The notes under the pieces are model-generated. The model worked only from the letters and a program-made list of their open reading frames with translations. It ran no database searches and was not told where the DNA came from. Positions 28,932 through 34,430 of a stretch of 34,430 bases of DNA are shown here, in pieces (the stretch's first letter is position 1; every line of letters starts with the position of its first letter). The stretch comes from Promethearchaeia archaeon (GTDB lineage Archaea > Asgardarchaeota > Lokiarchaeia > Sigyniarchaeales > SOKP01), in contig JAHQWY010000003.1 of the NCBI GenBank assembly GCA_029856445.1, forward strand, positions 1 through 34,430. Reading direction: 5' to 3'. A program made the translations under genes and the position numbers.

Positions 28932-28997
28932 CTTTGAAATTACACCTGTTTAGTTATTTTAAAATTTAGAATTAAGTTTAATTTAATTTTGTTAATT

Positions 28998-30278
28998 TTA
29001 ATAGTCAATTTTATACCTAAGAATACCAGCTATTCCACCAAAAGTACTATACAACATTTCACCCTCTTCTGTTTCAGTTGATAAAATTTCTACATTTGTA
29101 CCAGTTGATTCAGCTATTTCTCCAAGTTCTTCAATTAATGAATTAATTTCAATAATTCTAAATGAATTTGAATTACATTGTGGGCAGCTTTCTTCTTGAA
29201 TATCTCCACTAAATTTTTCTAATAAATTTTCCGTTATAGTTCTATTTTCAGTATAATCGCAATTTGAACATCCTAATTTGACTATATGGGTTTCTAGCTT
29301 TTCAGAAAGCAGGAGCATATCAACAGCGCCGTAATTTAATGCTCTTTGTATTTCTTCTAACCCATAAGTTGCTAATCCTGTATCATTAGAAATCTCCTTC
29401 ATAAAACGTTGCATAGCTTCTTTTTCACGAATATATTTAACATTTTCGATTTGATCCTTAACTTTTTCTATTAAAGCACGAATTCCTTCAACACCACCAT
29501 ACCCGATATCTACAACATCAAAAATTTTATCCTGTAATCTATAATCTAGACTCTCATCCTTTACAAATTTTTCTTTTGAGGGTCCTGGACCTCCCACAAA
29601 AATACCCTTTAAATCTTCAATTTGTAAAAATACTTCATTTACAGTTTCAGAAATTCGTCGATAGAAAGCAATTTCTGCTTCTTGATTTAATCTTTCAAAT
29701 CTTCGCTGTGATTGCCCACCTGCTGAATGTTTAGAATGAATACCTGAAGTAAATTCTTTTATAACTTCGACTTTATTGCCTTTAATATAACCAACAGCAG
29801 ATTCTTTTCTTCCAATTACTAACAAACCATAAGTCTCAGTAGGTGTAAGCATATCCTCTAAAGGCCATAACAAAAATTCACTCGCACAGTGATATCTAAA
29901 TGTGGTAATTCTATCAGGAGGTTCAATAATTGTTAGTTCATTTCTTTCCGTTCCAGGAGTATTATTTTGAGGTATTGCACCAGAAAACATAACCAAACCA
30001 TTATCAGGTGCTTCCTTTATGTTTTTTAATTGTCCTAAGAGACTATTAATACTATCAAGTACATTCTTTCTGGTTAATTTTGATTTGATATTTTGACTTT
30101 CACTAATTTCGTTCTTTAAATAATTTGTAACATCAGAAATTTTTTTATCATGAGGAATATACAACGAAATTAATTCAGTATGAAATCCCCTTTTATTCCT
30201 AAGTTCATCTAATTTCTGTTTCATTTTATAAATCTGTAAATCATTTGATTTCTTTTTTTCTACTGCACTCATATCCAT
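28998..30278 (-). CDS. prf1: Peptide chain release factor aRF1
   Basis: HSAGGQSQRRFERL (GGQ motif), GGPGPSKEKFV, eRF1-like architecture. Confidence 0.96.
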   Translation of the reverse strand: MDMSAVEKKKSNDLQIYKMKQKLDELRNKRGFHTELISLYIPHDKKISDVTNYLKNEISESQNIKSKLTRKNVLDSINSLLGQLKNIKEAPDNGLVMFSGAIPQNNTPGTERNELTIIEPPDRITTFRYHCASEFLLWPLEDMLTPTETYGLLVIGRKESAVGYIKGNKVEVIKEFTSGIHSKHSAGGQSQRRFERLNQEAEIAFYRRISETVNEVFLQIEDLKGIFVGGPGPSKEKFVKDESLDYRLQDKIFDVVDIGYGGVEGIRALIEKVKDQIENVKYIREKEAMQRFMKEISNDTGLATYGLEEIQRALNYGAVDMLLLSEKLETHIVKLGCSNCDYTENRTITENLLEKFSGDIQEESCPQCNSNSFRIIEINSLIEELGEIAESTGTNVEILSTETEEGEMLYSTFGGIAGILRYKIDY

Positions 30279-30367
30279 CTACTAAGATTACAAATTATAC
30301 AAAAAATTAATATTTTTTCTTTATACCAATCTATATAAAGAACTGTATTTAATACATGTGAAAAAAT

Positions 30368-31165
30368 ATGACTCTGAATGAAAATCAAAACAATGGAATC
30401 CCTGAAACACACCCACGATATCAAAGTCTAAAATTTCGACATAAGATAATCGATGGTATGAAAAAATTAGTTGTAGCTGAGGCTGGATTGATAGCTCATG
30501 GTAGAGGTGAATGTTTTGATTATATTTTAGGTGAAAAAACAACTAAAACCGCAAGATATGCAATAAGAGCCGCTGTGGCAGCATTATTATTAGCTAAGAA
30601 ACCAGTGATTAGTGTAAACGGTAATGTGGCTGCTTTAGTCCCCAATGAACTGGTAACTTTATCAAAATTATTAAACATCCCTCTTGAAATCAATTTATTT
30701 TACCATAAGGAAGGACGAATAAAAGCAATAACGGATGTTTTAACAAAAGCTGGAGCTACCGATATCAAAGGAATCAATGAAGATAAAATGGTTGAGCTTG
30801 AGGGACTTGAAAGTAATAGAAGAAAAGTAGAATTAATCGCTAAGGCAGATATTGTTATGGTTCCTTTAGAAGATGGTGATCGTACGGAAGCTCTAAAAAA
30901 GCTTAATAAAAAAGTAATAGCCGTCGATTTAAATCCTTTAAGCAGAACTGCTCTTTGGGCTGACATTACAATCGTTGATAATATCGTAAGAGTTATACCT
31001 GAAATGATAGAAATCTCAAAAGAATTAAAGAAATTAAATAAGGCTGAATTAAACTATATTCTGGAAAAATTTGACAATAAATTGAATATTCAAAAAACAC
31101 TGGATTTAATAATCGATTATATTAAAGAACAAAAAAAGATAGCATTCAACATCCAAAAGAAATGA
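30368..31165 (+). CDS. 4-phosphopantoate--beta-alanine ligase (archaeal phosphopantothenate synthetase)
   Basis: IPETHPRYQSLKFRHKIIDGMKKLVVAEAGLIAHGRGECFDYILGE, PLEDGDRTEAL, DLNPLSRTA. Confidence 0.93.
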   Translation: MTLNENQNNGIPETHPRYQSLKFRHKIIDGMKKLVVAEAGLIAHGRGECFDYILGEKTTKTARYAIRAAVAALLLAKKPVISVNGNVAALVPNELVTLSKLLNIPLEINLFYHKEGRIKAITDVLTKAGATDIKGINEDKMVELEGLESNRRKVELIAKADIVMVPLEDGDRTEALKKLNKKVIAVDLNPLSRTALWADITIVDNIVRVIPEMIEISKELKKLNKAELNYILEKFDNKLNIQKTLDLIIDYIKEQKKIAFNIQKK

Positions 31166-31271
31166 ATTTATGAATTCTCTGTATACATAAAAACTTAAAA
31201 GTTTCAAATATTATAACATATATATTAACAATGCCGTTTTTGAGTTACTCATCTTTTGAGCAAGCTAAGCA

Positions 31272-31802
31272 ATGACTACTAATAAAGATATAAAGATAAG
31301 TACTTTTACCGATACTAATAATCAAAAAATTATTATAAAGAGATGTAACTTGGATGATTTAGATGGAGTTATAAAAGTAAATGAAGAGGAACTTCCAGAA
31401 GATTATCCCTACTTCTTTTATAAGAGCATACTTGATAATTACCCCGAATCTTTTTTAATAGCTCAAAATAGTTTCGGAAAAATTATTGGTTACATTATGT
31501 GGAGGGTAGAAAAGACTCCTTCAATAGATAGTTTACGGTATGTCAATACGGGTCACCTTGTATCGATTGCGGTCTCACAAGGATATAGAAAGAAAGGAAT
31601 AGCAAAAAGTTTATTAACAAATAGCATGAATGCAATAAAAAAGTATAAGATTCATGAATATGTTTTAGAGGTAAGGGTTTCAAATTATAATGCAATTAAG
31701 CTGTATGAGCAATTCAACTTCAAAATCTCGAATATTAAGAAAAATTATTATCGAGATGGAGAAAATGCTTACTACATGACCCTAAAAGCAAAAAAACGTT
31801 AA
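31272..31802 (+). CDS. GNAT acetyltransferase, RimI/Ard1-like
   Basis: LVSIAVSQGYRKKGIAKSLL acetyl-CoA motif and EVRVSNYNAIKLYEQFNFK. Confidence 0.88.
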   Translation: MTTNKDIKISTFTDTNNQKIIIKRCNLDDLDGVIKVNEEELPEDYPYFFYKSILDNYPESFLIAQNSFGKIIGYIMWRVEKTPSIDSLRYVNTGHLVSIAVSQGYRKKGIAKSLLTNSMNAIKKYKIHEYVLEVRVSNYNAIKLYEQFNFKISNIKKNYYRDGENAYYMTLKAKKR

Positions 31803-32806
31803 ATTAATGAAGCTTCTAACCCTTTAATTAAATGAGTTAATAATTCATTTATGGGTGTCTTAATGCCTAATTCTTTTGCATAAATTAAGACCCTACCATT
31901 AATAAAATCAATCTCAGTGACCGTCCTATTTAAAATATCCTGTAGCATCGAATTCTTATTTTTTGATGTTTTTTTTGCTACATCATAAGTTTCAGCTATA
32001 AAATCTTTATTGGATAGCTTGATTTCCTTCAATTTTGCCACTTCAACTGCTTCTTCAACGGCTTCAGCCATCAATTGCTTTAATCCTTCCGATTCTAATA
32101 ATTGACCATTAGTTAAATTAGTTAAAGCCCCAAAAGCATTAATTCCTATATTTACAAAAACTTTCTCCCAAGATTCCTTATTTATATCTTTAGCAATTTG
32201 AGTCTTTAAACCCGCTAAATGGAGAAGCTCTTTTAAAAGATTCAAATCTTCATTTGCTTTGGTTAAATCAACATGATTATTATTGATATCTTCTAGAAAT
32301 GGAAAACCAATTTTTGTAAATCCATCTCCAGTGTGAATTAAATTACCTGGGGATTCCAAAAATGCCCCATTTGAAGTTACAATCCTTATTATCTTTGATT
32401 TCGGTATATAATTACTAATAATCTCTTCATTTCCAATCCCATTCTGTAAAATAACAAACCAGTCACTTACATCAATAAGTTTTTCATATTGGAGCACAGC
32501 TTTTTCCATATCATATGTCTTTGTAGTAAGAAAAATGTAATCAAATCTAAAATATTTATCCATTTTCAATTTTTCTTCTAGAATTTTCTCGTTTTCATAT
32601 GCGAGAATATCATTAATTTCTTTTACATCTTGATTCTTCTTAATTTTTAATCCTTTTTTGTCAATAGCTTCCTTATGTTCTCTCTGGCAGAAAAATATTA
32701 CTTCTAAATCATAGATTTCAGATTTAATATTTGCTAAATACCCGCCAAATAAACTACCTATGGAACCAGCTCCAATAAATCCGATCCTTATCTTTTTCCT
32801 TCCCAA
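31799..32806 (-). CDS. panE: Ketopantoate reductase (ApbA/PanE family)
   Basis: IGFIGAGSIGSLFGGYLA, LQNGIGNEEII, SWEKVFVNIGINAFGALTNLTNGQLLE. Confidence 0.9.
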   Translation of the reverse strand: MGRKKIRIGFIGAGSIGSLFGGYLANIKSEIYDLEVIFFCQREHKEAIDKKGLKIKKNQDVKEINDILAYENEKILEEKLKMDKYFRFDYIFLTTKTYDMEKAVLQYEKLIDVSDWFVILQNGIGNEEIISNYIPKSKIIRIVTSNGAFLESPGNLIHTGDGFTKIGFPFLEDINNNHVDLTKANEDLNLLKELLHLAGLKTQIAKDINKESWEKVFVNIGINAFGALTNLTNGQLLESEGLKQLMAEAVEEAVEVAKLKEIKLSNKDFIAETYDVAKKTSKNKNSMLQDILNRTVTEIDFINGRVLIYAKELGIKTPINELLTHLIKGLEASLI

Positions 32807-32862
32807 GTTCCTTCAAAAACCCTAAAATAAATAAAAATATTCTTATCTCAGTTCTATCTAAT

Positions 32863-33732
32863 TTATTTTAAAAACTTATCTAAATCTGTTTGACCTTTGG
32901 AATATTCGCCAGTTTTTTTCTTAAGATCCAAAAGACTTACATTTTCCGGTGAATTCTTTGGCTGCAGTGTTAATTCTTTCATTAACATTAAAGAATTTTT
33001 TGCTGCATATCCAGAAAAATGATTATTAAAATAAATCCCTATTCTCTCCACTTTTGGTATTATTTTACGTATTGATTGTGCAAATCTTTTTATTTCATCT
33101 TCCTTAAAAAAATAATCAAACCATATTTTTTTTCCAAATCCATGAAACCTTACATATGCCAAATTTGAATTTGTTACATCCATCCTGGGAGGTAATAAAG
33201 GCTCGACAACAGCACAATATGTCAAGGACTTATCTTTCAAGTAGTTAAACACCTCATCATCCATCCATGATTTATGTCTAAACTCTACGGCTAAGTAATA
33301 CTTTTCGTCTTTAAGCTCTGTTGGCCAATTATCTACAAATTCTTTTAAATTACTAAAATGGTCCTTTTTATTAAATGAAGGTGGTAATTGTATCAGAAAT
33401 GATAATAATTTTTTAGCATTAATTAGAGGTTCCATTGAATTTAAATAATGATATAATTCATTCGAGCACAATTCAATATCTAATTTATACTCATGTGTAA
33501 TTTTCTGGGGTATTTTTGCTGAAAAGATAAAATTACTTGGCGTTTTATCTACCCAATTTTGAACAACTCCCCTTGGTGGTATATTATAAAATGTAGTATT
33601 AATCTCATTTGTATAAAAAACTTCAGAATAAAATAAGAGAAAATCCTCTTGTCTTAAGCTTTTTGGATAGAAATTACCAATCCATTCATCATAACCCCAT
33701 CCAGATGTACCGATCAAAACCTTGCTTTCCAT
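32863..33732 (-). CDS. DUF72 family protein
   Basis: IGTSGWGYDEWIGNFYP, NTTFYNIPP, FIFSAKIPQKITH, AVEFRHKSW. Confidence 0.93.
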   Translation of the reverse strand: MESKVLIGTSGWGYDEWIGNFYPKSLRQEDFLLFYSEVFYTNEINTTFYNIPPRGVVQNWVDKTPSNFIFSAKIPQKITHEYKLDIELCSNELYHYLNSMEPLINAKKLLSFLIQLPPSFNKKDHFSNLKEFVDNWPTELKDEKYYLAVEFRHKSWMDDEVFNYLKDKSLTYCAVVEPLLPPRMDVTNSNLAYVRFHGFGKKIWFDYFFKEDEIKRFAQSIRKIIPKVERIGIYFNNHFSGYAAKNSLMLMKELTLQPKNSPENVSLLDLKKKTGEYSKGQTDLDKFLK

Positions 33733-34007
33733 AGTTAACTCTCTATTTTTTTACGATTTCTTTAAATCATCATTTCTCATTGCTAATAATTACTTACATT
33801 CGTATTTAAACTTTAAAATTCACTTAGTTTTCTGATTTTATTTAAGTTTTATTTTGATAGTAATAATCATTAATTCATTAATTATTAAATCTCAAAGGCT
33901 CTAATTTATCTATTAAATTTTATGAATTCTGACCATAAAATTTTTAACCAAGGATTTATTCTTATATTTCGTCGATTGTATTTTTACTTTCGATAATTAT
34001 TGGTGAA

Positions 34008-34207
34008 AAAATATCTCATCCAAATGGATGACATACACCTTTAATTGGCAGCGGACTTGTGGAAGTATATCTCATGAGTAGAAACATGCGAGAAATTGAA
34101 TCCATAACGACAATATAGTGAATTCTTTATTACGGCGCATGAAGTAACCCATGACTGAGATATTACAGGAAGCAATTTACCAAGCCAAGCATGAAAAATC
34201 GTGCTCA
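34008..34207 (+). ncRNA. Candidate unidentified structured RNA (strand presumed from the downstream rRNA)
   Basis: Noticeably higher GC than flanks; AATATCTCA/TGAGATATT (34010-34018/34156-34164), CATGCG/CGCATG (34085-34090/34136-34141), ACTT/AAGT (34055-34066) and AGCATG/CGTGCT (34188-34205) pairings; no convincing ORF. Confidence 0.4.
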
Positions 34208-34339
34208 TAAGAACATACTCCCTATATTATTAAAGTCTACTTATTTTTCGTCTCGATTTAATAATTATTTTTACCAAATCTGAATACGCAAACCCTTAGG
34301 CAAGCAATCTGAATCTTTCCTCAATTAGACTCCAATACG

Positions 34340-34430
34340 CCTCCGCTATTTGGTGGATATCTTGGCTTGGGCACCGATGAAGAGCGTGACAAGCTGCGAT
34401 AAGCTCGGGTTAGTCGCATGAAGACGCTGA
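34340..34430 (+). rRNA. 23S rRNA, 5' end (truncated by window end)
   Basis: TTTGGTGGATATCTTGGCTTGGGCACCGATGAAGAGCGTGACAAGCTGCGATAAGCTCGGG matches the conserved 23S 5' region; exact 5' end not determined. Confidence 0.95.

Noticed and set aside
34008-34207. Considered RNase P RNA or SRP RNA for the structured region
   Set aside because: ACAGGAAGCA is only a loose resemblance to conserved RNase P/SRP segments; the other expected conserved elements were not found, so left as unidentified.
1-34430. CRISPR arrays, transposons, prophage or defence islands
   Set aside because: No regularly spaced repeats, transposase, integrase or Cas-like proteins seen; the region reads as core chromosome.

Overview
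AT-rich archaeal chromosomal window, most likely from an Asgard archaeon. The lineage is an inference from a Ras-like small GTPase, a roadblock-like protein, eukaryote-type RPA1/RPA2-like proteins, a RING-like protein, a Get3/TRC40-type ATPase, FtsZ, TFB and aRF1. The coding content is mostly core informational and cofactor genes: aIF1, aIF2beta-DUF424-NMD3, RIO1-KH, RPA, TFB, RpoP, aRF1, Ncs6/TtuA, MfnB plus a HisA-like protein, and CoA-pathway pantoate kinase, phosphopantothenate synthetase and ketopantoate reductase. I see no CRISPR array, transposase or prophage. The strongest non-routine signals are: (1) all four tRNA genes (Glu, Asn, Leu, initiator Met) are interrupted, by six short introns in total, five at non-canonical positions, most with readable bulge-helix-bulge junctions; (2) the aIF1 (SUI1) gene has no in-frame ATG/GTG/TTG near its 5' end and appears to start at ATT, which recalls the AUU start of bacterial infC; (3) a GC-richer, self-complementary stretch that looks like an unidentified structured RNA lies just upstream of a 23S rRNA gene with no 16S in front of it. 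An rpoP gene missed by the ORF track was also found. Everything is read by eye; no searches or folding programs were run.
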